A stretch of DNA of 64,000 nucleotides from Lithospermum erythrorhizon (GCA_019722365.1 JADFUC010001990.1:1-64000), one strand, 5' to 3'. Shown: positions 24,401 through 37,150, counted from the first letter of the stretch. Made by a program: numbers and translations. The notes: generated by a model from the sequence alone, not told the origin.

Positions 24401-27400
24401 AAATTATTTTAATATCCAAATTTTGGACGTTATTCACCTGTGTGTTGCCTAGCTGTAGTTCTTTTAAGTAAATAAACTGTATTCTTTGATCAGTTGGACT
24501 TATTGTAATTACTCTACTGCTTCTTTTATATTAGGTGGTAACTGACCTAGAGGGAAACTTCTTACTCCAAATTGGAAGCACAGGGGAAGATGGTCTCCGT
24601 GATGGCAACTTTGATGAAGCCACTTTCAATCGTCCACAGGTAATCATTATTTGCATATTAATTTAACTCCATATTAGGACACTAGTTTTTAGTTTATTTT
24701 CCTATTCAATGGTATATCATATTTGAATTGAAATATGATTAATACTAAGTCATGCCTTTGCAAAGGCTATCATCGACTGCACAAACGAATTCCCAGTCAA
24801 TATAGAATATTACTTTCTCTCTGCAACTCTGCATGGTGCCTTGAATTCTACTCTTGTATCTACATTTTGGCACTTCTGGTTGAGTAATTTGTAGTCCACC
24901 CTAAGTTTCGTTTTTCTGGTTATCCATTACATGTGATTGTCTAGGGTTTGGCTTACAACACAAGGAAAAATCTCCTATATGTTGCAGATACGGAAAACCA
25001 TGCATTGAGGTATGTATAAATATAATTGTATATTTCACTGCATGCAATATCATGCTTTACATCTGTGAATGACTCCAACAAAAAGTTTTAAAAGAAAATT
25101 GGGGAGGGCTTTGGTGCTGTAACTATAGTTTATGCCTTAACATGTAATAACTGCCCTTCCACTCATGTAAAATTTGATTGTTTTATCGAAAATTGAAAAT
25201 TCAATTGGAAACTATCTTTATATCATCTCATAATATGTTGTAGGGTGATTGATTTTGTTAATGAGAACGTGGAGACTCTTGCTGGAAATGGAACGAAAGG
25301 GTCCGACTATAAAGGGGGAAGAAATGGAACTGCACAGGCAAGTTCGGAGGATTTCTTAACACTAAAACGAATAAAGCTAGAATGATTGTAAACATTGGGT
25401 GACATAAATCGGCATGTCAACATTGAAGTTTTTTCTTTACTCACCAATTATCTATTACACAAAATTTGAATTTCACTGATCATTTTATGTGATGTATCTT
25501 CCAGCTTCTTAATTCTCCGTGGGATGTCTGCTATAATACAGCAAATGAGACTGTTTATATTGCGATGGCTGGTCAGCATCAGATCTGGGAGCACAATACA
25601 CTGACTGGAATTACAAAAGCTTTCAGTGGTGATGGCTACGAGAGAAATTTGAACGGTTCAAGGTATTTGCTCCTTATCTGTTTATGTGTGATGGATATTG
25701 AACATTATTTTTTCATCTAATAGTGCATGTAACGTGCTCTTAAAATAATAGAATTTGGTAAAAGGTTTTATTTTCGTTTCTATATTTTGGCAGCTCCCAA
25801 AACACATCATTTGCACAACCTTCTGGAATATCATTATCTCCAGGTACTCAGCTGAAAAGTATATATAATGTTGTAAAGCCAAGAATGGTAAAAGTTTTAT
25901 GTCTACATACAATGCCTCTTTATATGTGAACTAATAATGATATCGTTTTGTTACTATGAACGTTAGATTTAAAGGAAGCATTTATTGCTGATAGCGAAAG
26001 TAGCTCCATTCGAGCCCTAAATCTTGAAACAGGGGGTTCAAGATTGCTAGCTGGAGGAGATTCCGTTTTCTCAGACAACTTATTTAGGGTACCTGGGCTT
26101 CAGTTTCATGTTGCGTATTTTGATCAGACTTGATAAGTTCTAAAACACAATTTTCACAATTTTTTTGCAGTTTGGGGACCATGATGGAGTCGGCAGTGAA
26201 ATACTTCTTCAACATCCCCTGGGTGTATTATGTTCAAAAGATGCTCAGTTATACCTGGCCGATTCTTATAACCACAAGGTACTTGTGTTTTCATTTATTT
26301 ATATTACACAAGTACTATTTGTTCTAGTTGACATGATTTATTACTTGAGAGATAGACGTGCGAACTTATGTGTGCTTACTAAAGGACATTTTTCAAATGC
26401 ATGTAAAAGTGTAACCTAAGAGCTACAATTTGAAAAAGGAAAAAAAAAGGGCTTCAATTTTTTTTTCTTGTGATACCATTTTCTTATCTTGATTATGTTT
26501 GCTTTCAAGAATCATTTTTGAACATAACCTTTTTTTCCTTACTCAAACCTTTTAACTTTAGCAGTTGACTTCTGTTCCTAATGGGAAAAAACTTCATTGA
26601 AATGGAGAAGTGATGATCTTGATTCTTGCATTCCTTTGTGAGTAATCTTGCATTCCTTTGTTGAGTAACCAAAAAAAGATTGTAAGTAATTACTTAATAC
26701 ATGTCGAGAATCAGCAAAATCATTTCAAAAAACAGTGGATAGTTATGCAATGCAGTTGATAGAGTGCACTTCTTTTAAGCTGAATAGGTGCTACATGGCT
26801 TCTAGAGGGATTGTAAGTGTGCTAGCATTTCTTTCTGTTTTGTTGACATTGTAAGTCCTTCACTCCTTCCTCAATAATAGATAAAAAGATTGGATCCAGC
26901 TAGTGGGAGAGTAAGTACCTTGGCAGGTACTGGTAAAGCTGGTTTTGAGGATGGAGTGGCACTAAACGCTCAGGTTGGAAATTGTTATATAAACTAACTC
27001 TTGTTTACATGTATTACTCATGTTCATACTGTTTGCATCATGTTATTAAATGCTTTGCTTTATCTTATATGCAGCTTTCGGAGCCATCTGGAATCATTGA
27101 AGCAGGAAAAGGTAAATTTTGGGTCACAAATCGTCTAAACTATTGAGCTTTTCAGATACTTGCAGTCTTGATTATTGACAAAAAATGAGTTTGAGGTAAT
27201 TGGAACAAATGAAAGAAAGCTTCAAACAAGAGTAGGTAATTGCTTTAGTAGACGCTTCTTCAATTGAAATATTGATCATTTTGATGATTGCAATGCCCAA
27301 GATATAGTAACATAAAATGCATCTGTACAAGATATGCTTTATCTGTGTTTATGTGAACTTCGTAGTTATACAAGATATGTGTGAGTCTCTGATGAAGCTC

Positions 27401-28485
27401 TTATTGTTTGTAGGCAAGTTATATATTGCAGACACAAACAACAGTCTTATTAGATGTTTAGATTTGAACAAGGAACAACCAGAACTTTATACACTAGAGT
27501 TGAAGGGAGTCCAGCCTCCTGCACCAAAGTCCAGATATTTGAGGCGCCTTAGGAGGCGAACTGCCGCTGGCACAGCTGTGATTTCTGTTCCTGGTGTTTC
27601 ATCCGAAGAGGGTATTCTTTCACTAAATATATCAGTGCCTGAAGGGTACCATTTCTCAAAGGTTATCTCTTTTGCTCTCTCCCGTGTCTATCGCATAACA
27701 CATTCTTTCAGACCTCTCCCCACCCTCACTTAAATTGGTGCCGTTTGGTAACATGGTCATAATTCTTGTATCAACACCATAATTTACACTCTCTACTTCA
27801 TTAATCAATCATAACCATATTTTTTATTCAAATCTTAATAAAATGCAGGAAGCACGTAGTAAGTTTAGTGTAGAGATTGAACCAGAAAACGCTGCAACGG
27901 TTGATCCCTTGGATGGATTTATCAATCCAGACGGTTCTGCAGTTGTACATATTAAAAGATCTTCCCCGTCAGCTTCCACTGGAAGAGTTAATTGCAAGGT
28001 ATGAACTTCAACACCATTTCTGTGATGTTTCCACCATTTTTTAAATCAAGAATCTGCATCCCACTCTTGTTATGTGGCAATATTTGCTCGAGCGTTTTCC
28101 ATGTCTTATGGAGTCAAAGATTTTATATGCTCTAGCTCTTAGATATAATACAATATATCAAAATGCTCATTATTTATTTTGAAGTAGAAGATAATGTTTG
28201 CACTACACTCTTGGGTCAATTCTGAAACAACTCCTTGTTATCATAGGGTAAGGCTGCATACTATCCGATCGACCCCTCACGCCGTATATTTGCTCGAGCA
28301 ATTCTTTATTATTTGTTGTGTTGCAGGTGTACTATTGTAAAGAAGATGAAGTTTGCTTATATGAACCCCTCGCTTTTGAAATACCATTACAAGAAGTGAT
28401 TCCAGGTTCTGCACCAGCAAAGATTAACCTCTCATATGTTGTGAAGCCAAGAGTTGCTACAGAAAATCTACCAGCACTCCCTTGA
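18479..28485 (+). CDS. SOQ1: SUPPRESSOR OF QUENCHING 1, chloroplastic (HAD, Trx-like, NHL)
   Basis: I read 28 exons: 18479-18845, 19447-19547, 19651-19707, 19791-19885, 20142-20241, 20420-20478, 20710-20834, 21155-21269, 21752-21839, 21950-22028, 22187-22247, 22332-22407, 22612-22722, 23139-23234, 23513-23635, 23839-24036, 24535-24639, 24945-25009, 25244-25337, 25505-25662, 25794-25843, 25967-26088, 26171-26278, 26881-26973, 27075-27111, 27414-27661, 27849-27998, 28327-28485. They total 3240 nt, 1079 aa; Arabidopsis SOQ1 is about 1055. In order: plastid transit peptide (~1-60), HAD phosphatase (DMDGV, Asp84 and Asp86), one membrane span (~348-365), thioredoxin-like domain with CCINC (Cys457 and Cys460 in the CxxC register), NHL beta-propeller (~550-890) and a C-terminal domain. 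In Arabidopsis, SOQ1 spans the thylakoid with Trx/NHL in the lumen and prevents LCNP-dependent qH quenching. All key residues are present, so the gene looks functional. Confidence 0.97.
18945..19065 (-). repeat. SINE-like interspersed repeat in SOQ1 intron 1
   Basis: The segment containing aggggtcggatagtatgcaa, tgtgataac, gctgtttccgaattg and taagagtggagtgtaaaca matches, in reverse complement, the segment at 28190-28285 in intron 27 of the same gene. A shorter copy is at 59463-59500. Dispersed copies in both orientations inside introns suggest a short retroelement, most likely SINE-derived. Confidence 0.55.
25338..25504 (+). other. GC-AG intron in SOQ1
   Basis: The exon ends ...GGAACTGCACAG and the intron begins gcaagt rather than gtaagt, ending cttccag. 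Only this junction keeps the frame and joins ...NGTAQ to LLNSPWDV as in the SOQ1 family. The strong match to CAG|GCAAGT is the normal context for the minor GC-AG class spliced by the U2 spliceosome. Confidence 0.85.
28190..28290 (+). repeat. SINE-like interspersed repeat in SOQ1 intron 27
   Basis: Contains tttgcactacactcttgggt, caattctgaaacaactcctt, gttatcatagggtaaggctg and catactatccgatcgacccc. It is the inverted counterpart of 18945-19065. Confidence 0.55.
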
Positions 28486-29552
28486 ACCCAGGCCAATTGT
28501 ATAGTACATTTCATTCCAGCAAACATGTATGACATGCCAGAAATACAATAAAAAAATAAATGTCAAATTAAAGGAACAAATAAATCTAAATGTATATATT
28601 ACTTATAATCAATATATATGAAATACATTAATCAACAAATGAAATTTAAATAATTATTGTTATTCAATTTGTGATCACTCGGTTGATTTGGATGGCGAGA
28701 TTTGTTTTTTTTTGTTTTTTATATTATAGCCATCCTTGTAATTATTAAATTTATGTTAATTGTATGTCAGGATTAGGAAATTATATTTAGTTTAAATATA
28801 TAGTTCTATTGCATGTATATCTTAAACACGGAGTACCTACAAAACAAAACAATGTAATTAACTAACTCAGAGTACTAAATAAATACTACTAGCTAGTTGT
28901 CTAACTTGTATAGGATTACATATGTATATTAATTTCATGCATCATGTTAATGAACCGTAATCGTTCTTAAAGAAGTTTACCATCTTAATTTAGAACCGTT
29001 TATGTTCTTTTCAAATTGACATTGATTGTTTTCTCCATCATCATATGAAATTATGGATGTTGGTGACTTCGATAAAGTAATAAATCATTATTTTCTTATT
29101 ATGTGAATTTGTATTAGTTTATGTTGATTGAGGTAACTCATTTTACTTTTTAAACCTATGAATCAATGACAATATATTCCACTACTCACCAAAATAAGCG
29201 AAATACATTCTTTATATAGTGTCATGAATAAATCTTGTTTTATTATTAAAAGATGCCAACATCTTTATTTATTTAATGTTTGTCCAAAAAAGATCTTTAC
29301 AATTATGATCGCCATCTACACGTATTCAATACGTATTCAATGATGATCAAGATCTTCACAATTATGATATCCAATTGTTTCAATGATAGATAACTATACT
29401 AATACATAGGTTTATAGAAAAAAGAAAATAGACTTGCAAGTTATTATGACTCATTAGATAGACACAATAATAATAATAATATATGGATGACATGCATTAC
29501 ACGTTTACTTTACTAATATTAATATTAAGTGCTTCAATAATTTTTATGACTA
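28486..29552. other. Convergent intergenic region, SOQ1 and NAS 3' ends
   Basis: AT-rich sequence between two tail-to-tail genes. Candidate polyadenylation signals for SOQ1 include aatacaataaaaaaataaatg near 28540-28562. I see no gene, tRNA or clear repeat here. Confidence 0.5.
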
Positions 29553-30542
29553 TCAAATTCGATGCTCCTCAAATGATGCAAATTCTTCAATCAAATTCAT
29601 CTGACCAAAAGGGCTAAAAGCTTGCATCTCGGCACAACAACATTTGATTGGTAGAACAATATTTTTACCATTGCCAATCATCCCCAAATGATCATAATCC
29701 TCATGCAAATTGCACTTTTTCTCAAATTTCCTTGCAAGAACCACAGAATTAATAACATCATCAGTTGGATGAAAAATAGTCAAAACTTCAAACAAACCTT
29801 GCAAATCTTCTTCTTCAATCACAGGGTAAAGAAAAGCTCTAGCACCATGAGCACTTCTCATCATCAAGAAAGCCCCTGGATTCATATTCTTTGCCAAATG
29901 CTCAATAACTCCAATCTTATCTTTTTTCTCCATGCCCACAAGGGCAGCCAAGAACACAACATCATATTTCTTGAGCTCACTTGTAACATCCAAAATATCG
30001 ACCGTATGGAAAAACATACGTTTGGATAAATCCGAGTCGGATTCGATTAGCTTAGAAGCCATGGAATTAGCAACATGGTCGATGTCATAATTGTGAAAAA
30101 TTGTGTTCTTCAAATGATTTGATGCTAAAACAATTGAAGTCAAAGGCAGGGGACCCGAACCCACAAATGCAATAGTTGTAGGGGCTTGGGTGCACTTTTG
30201 AGCTAGAATGTTGTGTTCCAAAAGTGAGAGTTTGATGTAATTGTTGAAATATGGAAAAATATGGAGATTTTCAAGGGGGGTTTGGAAAGATCCTAGGATA
30301 GTTGAGTAGTGTTTTTCTAGAAGACCTTCGGCTGTGCCACAAAGCTTGATGAGGTTCGACCTAATTTCTTGAATTTTTTGGCAAAGTTTTGTTACATCGA
30401 TTGGTGTGGGAGGTATACAAGTGAGGACTAACTCTGTGAACAAAGTGTCAACATCTTTGGAAGGATTGAGGGTTTCAAGGTTTGAGATTTTCACATACAA
30501 ATCAATGATTTTTTGAACCAATGGATCTTGTTGGCAAACCAT
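29553..30542 (-). CDS. NAS: Nicotianamine synthase
   Basis: A single-exon 329-aa protein that condenses three S-adenosylmethionine molecules into nicotianamine, the cytosolic chelator that moves iron, copper, zinc and other metals through the plant. Family signatures run along the whole length: LYVKISNLE near the N terminus, LNPSKDVDTLF (25-35), GTAEGLLEKHYS (69-80), HIFPYFNNYIKLSLLE (94-109), FVGSGPLPLTS (126-136, SAM-binding fold), YDIDHVAN (152-159), LAALVGM (198-204), RSAHGARAFLYP (229-240) and FHPTDDVINSVVLARK (257-272). The length is close to the usual ~320 aa. No in-frame ATG lies upstream within the open frame, and a TATA-like box sits about 85 bp before this ATG, so the start is well supported. 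A short low-complexity insert near 274-293 is the least conserved part. Intronless structure is normal for dicot NAS. It is convergent with SOQ1. Confidence 0.97.
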   Translation of the reverse strand: MVCQQDPLVQKIIDLYVKISNLETLNPSKDVDTLFTELVLTCIPPTPIDVTKLCQKIQEIRSNLIKLCGTAEGLLEKHYSTILGSFQTPLENLHIFPYFNNYIKLSLLEHNILAQKCTQAPTTIAFVGSGPLPLTSIVLASNHLKNTIFHNYDIDHVANSMASKLIESDSDLSKRMFFHTVDILDVTSELKKYDVVFLAALVGMEKKDKIGVIEHLAKNMNPGAFLMMRSAHGARAFLYPVIEEEDLQGLFEVLTIFHPTDDVINSVVLARKFEKKCNLHEDYDHLGMIGNGKNIVLPIKCCCAEMQAFSPFGQMNLIEEFASFEEHRI

Positions 30543-30599
30543 GTCGACACTATAAGGAGGTATATAATATTTATGTCTTGATAAGCTTCTCACTCTCTT

Positions 30600-33500
30600 T
30601 ATTTGTTTTACCTAGTTATATTTCTATATATGCTCTTGCTCAATAACAAAAGAAAGGAACACTCAAAGTGATGAGTGCTGTTCTTCTTGTTATTATTAGT
30701 AAGTGAAATTGCGAGAAGTAAACTATATATGAGTGAAAGGGTTATTTGTTTCTTAGAGATGATAGATTAGTTGGCTCTTCATATGTGCTATTTATGGCCA
30801 CTTGATGAATAGTTGAGGGAGCATCAAGTAAAAGGGAAAGGATGGAACAAATTAAAGTTGCATTATTCATGCATGGTGAGGATGAGGGCATTCATTAATT
30901 AGTTACTATCTAGACCGGTCGTAATTAAACCACAATAGCTAAGAGTGAAAAGCCTACTACATTCCTCTATTGTCTTTACTATCTTTCTATAATATTTTTG
31001 ATTTTTTGAAATTGAGCTTTTGATATCGATTATTAATTATTTATTATTTTAAAATATAAAATTTTATAATTGAATTAAATCTTTAAAACACAATATTAAT
31101 TTTTCAATTTTTTAATAATATAATTAAAGAGTAACTGAAGATTAAAAATTTATCTTGATATGTAATAAAGTCAATTAAAATGTATTGGAAAGAGTAATAA
31201 ATTTAAGATGAACCAAATTCTATATTAACAATTAACACCAGCATGTTACACTTTGAAAAAACATAGGAAACCATGGACTACATGCCACATATCGTCACGT
31301 ATAATGAGTCCATCTAATGAAGGTTTTTTCTATTTTTTATTTATGACAATTTATCCAATTTTTATATGTATTTTTGAAAATAAGCCTACTTTAACTATTA
31401 CTCCGTATTAAAATGTTCATTTTATTTTCTTTTTGAAAAAAGTCCAAATCAAATAATTTTATAGATTTAAAGGGAGTACGTATGTACTGCTTGATAAAGT
31501 AAAATTATTGTTCATAACCTTGTACTACACTAGTACAAAAAATAATTTAGAGGCCATTATAAAGAGGGCACAAATTATTGTTCATAACCTTGTTTAAACA
31601 ATTTGAATTTAATGATTTCCTTTGATGATTGGCGCCTTGGCGGCATCTCTATAGGTTTCACACTTGTAAGCTAATTTTGAATACAGTGACAACACGGATA
31701 ATTATGGATATATAATATTTCCTCCGTTTTTTATAGTTGATGTTTTAGTAAAAAAAAAATTATTTTTTATAGTTATCATTTTAGCATAATAAATAATATT
31801 TTACATTTTTAATATATTTTTTGAGCTAACTTTCTTTTTGAAAAAAATAATCAACTAATGATATTGTTTTAATTGATTGTAGATTCTACATATTTTTAAT
31901 GTAATTTTTTTTCTTTTAAATACTGTCTATGCGAAGTCTTTAAAACAGCCAGCCAAAAAATGCGAGGAGTATTCACTTGCGTGCAAGCAATTAGGTCCAC
32001 ATTTTATTCCCTCAAGGATTTTTGTTTGTTTGTCATCATCAATCAATAAAATTATACTTCCCATCCCAATTCCCAAACAGCAATCTTCAAAGTTATGTAT
32101 ATATATTTGGGTTAAAACTAAGTATATTATCAGTGTGACTAATAAAGGGTAAATGATTAATTTCACTCATTAAAAAAGAAATATTTAATTCGCATTTGAC
32201 TAATAAATAGAATATTTAATGGTTGAAATTGATTTAATAATATATTATTAAAAAAAGCTTAGTATCACATTGTTTATGAGCTCTAAAAAAACATCTTCAA
32301 ATATACTTTATTATTAACAAGATAATCTATTTAAATTCAAATCAATGATATATGTATCAACTAAGATCACAAAGTTTACTCAATTTTTATTCATTGAATA
32401 GATTTTATTAGTTTGTTAAAATAATAAATTAAAATGATGCTACACTAATATCGAAAATGTACATATTTTCGATAAGCTTATCATCATTAAATTACTCCGT
32501 ATTAAGGTATGTGGGGTATTGTCAATAAGTAACGTGCTCATTGTATCAGCCATACCAACATCGTTTTCATCAGTTATATTATTATAAACAAATTCGAAGT
32601 AAAGTAAATGTTAGTACTATACTCGATTACTTATGTAAGCTTCTGTTTTTGCAATTTATTGTATGTAACTGCAAGTCAAAATGTTGCACATGTTGTAGAT
32701 ATGTTTATGCAGAAACAAGAAACATTAGAATATGTGTAATAATATGTAAGATAAAGACTATTTTATTTTATTTAAAATTATTTCTCATTATTATGGTCAT
32801 TAGTAGAATATTTAAATTTTATATTAAATTGCAAAAATTCATTACATATATTCACAAAGTTACAAATCTTTTCATTAATGCTTTGATGGATAGTTAATAT
32901 GAAAATTATGATGAAGAGTTTGAAAGGTCGCCATATATAACATAAATAACGTAAGCATTACTTATCCCAATAGTAATGCGTAACAAAACAATATATTATT
33001 AAACACATACTTAAGGAGGTTTATAGAAGCGAAGAGGGAGAAACAACAGCTGCCGATTGAAGGAGGAACTACCGATTGGAAGGAGAACTGGTGATTTAGA
33101 TACCGGCGATAATCTCTGCGGCGTTAAATAGAGTATGTAGTAGTCAATTGTCGTTAGTTAACGTCTTGTGATGTCGTGTAATTGAATTTTGGGATTATGT
33201 TGTGTTTAAATAATGCATCATAATAGTCATAATTTAGAGGCTATTATTGATTAATTTGGCAAAATAATATTGAGTCATTTCGATGTTCTTAAGCATCGTA
33301 ATTTTTTTATTTGAAAGTATAAGCTATTTTTTTACATGAAATTTAATTTTACTCACGTCATTTTAAATAACAATCGCTTCGTTTAACACTTCTTTACTTA
33401 ATATTTTTCTCCTCTTTTCCTTTAGAACAAAAAAACTTCTCTCACTAAAAATTCATATTATAAATCCATAATTTTTATATCAAAATATATGTGAGTATCG

Positions 33501-34337
33501 TAAAAATATTATAGTATCAACACATTATAATAAATTATAATACATTATTGTGCATTACAATATATTATAATTTATTATATTGTATAATATAATATAACAA
33601 CGTTATCATGTATTATAATTTATGATATTATGACTATAAATGATAATTCAATATCAACTTATTTGTATTTGTTCTTATTAAGAGAATTGAAGAGAATAAT
33701 TGAAAGATAGTGAAAGGAAATTACATATGCACAGGTATTATGCTATTTTGAAGAAATGATAAACATTTAGAAGACTAAGTAATAGTACAAGAATAAAAAA
33801 AAATGCATAACGTATTGTTTATACAAGTACAACATAAATAGACATTTAATATGAAATTCACATTATTTATTTTTTCCTATATGGAGAAAACATATTGTTT
33901 CTACTAAATGAAAAATACAAAACAAGAATTACATTTTCCAAAATTTAAAATGTTAATAACTTTGAAATATTTATTTTTCTTCTACCAATGACTTGAGCTT
34001 TGATACGCATTCCGTTCTTGTAACTTTGTGCAGCTTTGAATATCACATCATTTCATTAAATCGCATTGTATGGTTAAGCAATACTCTGGCGTGAAAATAA
34101 ATTATTATATATATACTACCAATTTATACTGATTAAATATAATAAATTTGCACACTAAGATAAACGTAAACTATAACAATGTGTCCTCGCATTTTTAAAG
34201 TTTTTCCATTGATACAATAAAATGAATTATAATATTATCATAATGTATTATAAAGTATTATAATTGCTAATAATGTATTATATAAGATAGAGACTACAAT
34301 GTTCTTGAAGTACCCATAGGAAAACTCAAATCTAATA
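30600..34337. other. AT-rich gene-free region upstream of NAS
   Basis: No convincing gene. Short strings resembling Stowaway-type ends (actccgtatt near 31402 and 32494, cctccgttttttatagttga near 31729, aagggagta near 31470) suggest several eroded MITEs. A catgcatg RY-type motif is at 30869. Open frames such as 32541-32897 are low-complexity products of AT-rich sequence. At 33480-33640 there is a cluster of tattataata-like repeats. Confidence 0.4.
30625..30630 (-). promoter_or_regulatory. TATA box of nicotianamine synthase
   Basis: On the minus strand GCATATATAGAAA lies about 83-88 bp upstream of the NAS start codon. With the usual 25-35 bp spacing, transcription would begin near 30595-30600, giving a leader of about 55 nt. 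I did not find clear iron-deficiency elements by eye. Confidence 0.55.
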
Positions 34338-34656
34338 CTCCTTCCATCCAATTTTAGTTGAGACTAATTTCTAAATTAGTGTAAACTTTAGTTGCGTTAA
34401 AAATGTATATTCCATTTACCTTTATTTAGAGGCCACTTTCGATCTTCCTAATATAGACAATAAATATTTAAAATTTATAAAATCAATGGTTTAAAATTAT
34501 AATTTATATATATGTCTGTAACAAATTGATTATCGGCCTTAAAATTGATGGTTAAATGAAGGGTAAAATTGAATATATACCATAAGTAAACTCATTTATT
34601 AAATTGTATAAAAAGTCAAACTTTCCCAACTCCCAACTAAACTTGGACGGAGGGAG
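34338..34656. mobile_element. Stowaway-type MITE
   Basis: A 319-bp element with terminal inverted repeats: the left end ctccttccatccaattttag and the right end, in reverse complement, ctccctccgtccaagtttag, with only a few mismatches over about 26 bp. It is flanked on both sides by TA (34336-34337 and 34657-34658), the Tc1/mariner-class target duplication. It encodes nothing, as expected for a non-autonomous MITE. Confidence 0.85.
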
Positions 34657-35690
34657 TAATAAAATTTCATAAGAAAAACAACAAAACGTCCCAAAAAATA
34701 ATAGTATTTGAAACAAAATTCGTAATACTACGTATTTGGTTCAATTTTTTAGTTAAAATTAACAATATTCAATATTTTATTGTAAAATAACATCAAAATT
34801 GTAATTCATGATAAACACTAGAGAAACTACAAAAAACAAACATGTAACACACATTTATACACAAAAGTACAATTTAGACCACATATCAAATATATAAACC
34901 ATAGATCTATTAAATAAACAATTCAAATTAGCATGAACTTACAAATAAATTAAAAAATTACACAAAAAATTCATGAATGTTAAAATCTTCTTCACCTTTG
35001 TAGAGATTAAAAGATTATATCACGAATTTAGTGTTAAATGTACCAACTTTATGAATTGTAAGCTAAAATTTAGAGATAGGGGGAGGATTAAAGAAATAAA
35101 TGTTAGAGAGATAAGTAAAAAAGGGAAAAATAAAAAGATGAAGAGGGAAAGATGAGATTTTGGGAGATATGGAGTCTTACTAGGGGTAATGCAATCATTG
35201 CACATGGTGAAGCGTACTAGTTTATTAATAAAAATAGATTTTATGTATATAGGCAAATATATATGGTTGACAATGGTATTTTGCCAGATTTTCTCGATAT
35301 TATTAGGTATTCATCATCTATCTCTATCGATGAATGAATGCGATAGTTTGAAATTTTACTTCTTGATAAGATAGAGTTAGTTGATGATTATTGTGTATCT
35401 AAAAGATTGACAGAGTGTAACGAGGTAGAATTTCGTTACCCCAATCAACCACTAAATAAATAAGTACTAATAACAAACCTTGCGTGGTTGATGAATCGAC
35501 GTTTATTATCAGAGTGTAACAAAATCAGTTGTATGTGCTAATGTGCTTTCTGCGTATATACGATGGTCTGAAGTGTCGCAGCGACAACAATATCAAGTAG
35601 TAGTATTTCGATTTGTGTAAGAAGTTAGCCTTCGTAGCACTTGGCATTGTGTGACAAATTAATTTAAGGGAACCCGATTGATGACTTAAA
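34657..35690. other. Intergenic region before copia element 3
   Basis: AT-rich, with no recognised gene. The opposed short open frames at 35020-35256 and 34973-35155 are shadows of a purine-rich stretch. From 35400 onward GC content rises and the sequence looks like older repeat debris. Confidence 0.35.
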
Positions 35691-35695
35691 GGGAA

Positions 35696-36360
35696 TGTTG
35701 GATGTTGTGTCGCTTGAATAGTGCGATCGGGGGCCCCAGATCTGGCTTGATAAGTGCGTCGTTTCGAACGTTACGGGGGCTTGGCCGAAGTACGAGGCCC
35801 GATGGAAGCTCCGATAGAATAATTAAAAGGCGGATCGAGGGTTTTAAATGAGGGGCTTGTGAGGCCCAGATGGAAGCCCGTTAAGCATTTTGCTTCCGGT
35901 GGGTATTTAAAATTGTATCCGGTCTTTGCGGGCCAGATACAAGTCGATGGAGTTGTCTGTATATGCACTCTTTACCTCGTTCGTTTCCCCGATCCAGCCA
36001 GCATTGACATGTAATAGATCTAGAGTCTTGATATTATGTTCACAAGTCTGTTATGATCAGAGATTATAGTTCTTGTAGTAGGGGCGTCATATCTTTAGGA
36101 GTTAATAGAGGTTTGTGGTGAGTGTTGCTTGTTGGAGTTCAAAGTTGGTGTAGACTAGTTGTTCTCTGATGGGAGATAGAACATCTACCAAATGCAGCAC
36201 ATGGCCTTAACCTCCGATTATAGTGAAGATTTTTGTGGAGCTGGGCAGTGAGTTGAATCTAACAAGTTGTTAGGAGACCGCGTAGAAATCTACTGTGTTA
36301 TTACTTTCAAGGAGTTCTTATAACTTAATTTTTTATCTAGATACAGCATCCGTTATAACA
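35696..36360 (+). repeat. 5' LTR of copia element 3
   Basis: 665 bp, TG...CA ended. The 3' half is closely related to the end of 38944-39955; the 5' half is diverged or partly deleted relative to it, which explains the shorter length. Confidence 0.8.
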
Positions 36361-37150
36361 ATGATAATACCGGGGGCTTGGAGTTGAATCGGTGAAGAAG
36401 ATGGGTAGTAAAGTTTGGAAGTTCATTAGGCAGCTTGATTTGATCTACGGCAAATGAGAGCAAAAGGCATTATTGAAGCGAGAGAGAGAGGACTTGGGCT
36501 CCTATTGGACCAAGCTTTGCAGTTTCGGATAATTGGAATTCAACTGAAGGGAGAAGGCACATTCGACGGTTATTCTCGCTCTGGATGATGAGGTTATCAC
36601 AGAGATTTCGAGGTTTGGGGATCTGCTTGATGCGTGGTATATGTGAAGAGTTTGACCAATAAGTTGCTTTTGAAGCAACGTTTGTTTGGGCTAAGAATGA
36701 AAGAAGGTACATCTCTTAAAGACCGCCTAGATCATCTTAATCGTATATTACTTAATTTGCATAATATAGATATTAAGATTGAGGATGAGATCTTGCTTTG
36801 ATTTTGTTAGCCTACTATGTCATATGAGGAGCTTTTAAATCATGACAAATCACAAGGAGTTTCTTTGTCTACGGATGAAGTGAGATTTTCCACTGTACTT
36901 GAGGCATTTGCGTATTAGTTGTAGTAGTGGTGGTTCTGATACTACTAGCGGACCGTTTGTTGCACTAGTTGCTATCTTAGTAGTGATAGGCAAATTGGAG
37001 AGGAGGTTCTCCAGCGAGGCGGGTGATTCGAGGCGGTAGAGTGCGATTCTTACGTAGAGACTTGAGACATTGGAGACGTGATTGTCCCAAGTTGAGGAAT
37101 GGACAGCAGAAAGGAGCCTCGAGTGGTACCGGCGCCATTGTCGACGGTGA
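36361..37150 (+). pseudogene. Copia gag remnant (third element)
   Basis: After the LTR the plus strand shows, at about 36655-36790, KLLLKQRLFGLRMKEGTSLK, DRLDHLNRILLNLHNIDIKI and EDEILL, the UBN2-type Gag core, broken by a stop and resuming with TMSYEELLNHD near 36815-36845. Near 37050-37110, RRDLRHWRRDCPKL is a decayed CCHC zinc knuckle with two of its cysteines lost. In live elements Gag coats the genomic RNA. The reading frame is interrupted several times. Confidence 0.8.

Noticed and set aside
30543..30593. N-terminal extension of nicotianamine synthase
   Set aside because: The open frame extends 17 codons upstream but only from a GTG, and it would lie at the predicted transcription start; the family starts at MVC.
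32541..32897. 118-residue plus-strand open frame upstream of NAS
   Set aside because: It is composed of low-complexity Ile/Leu/Lys/Tyr residues from AT-rich sequence, with no domain or splice context.
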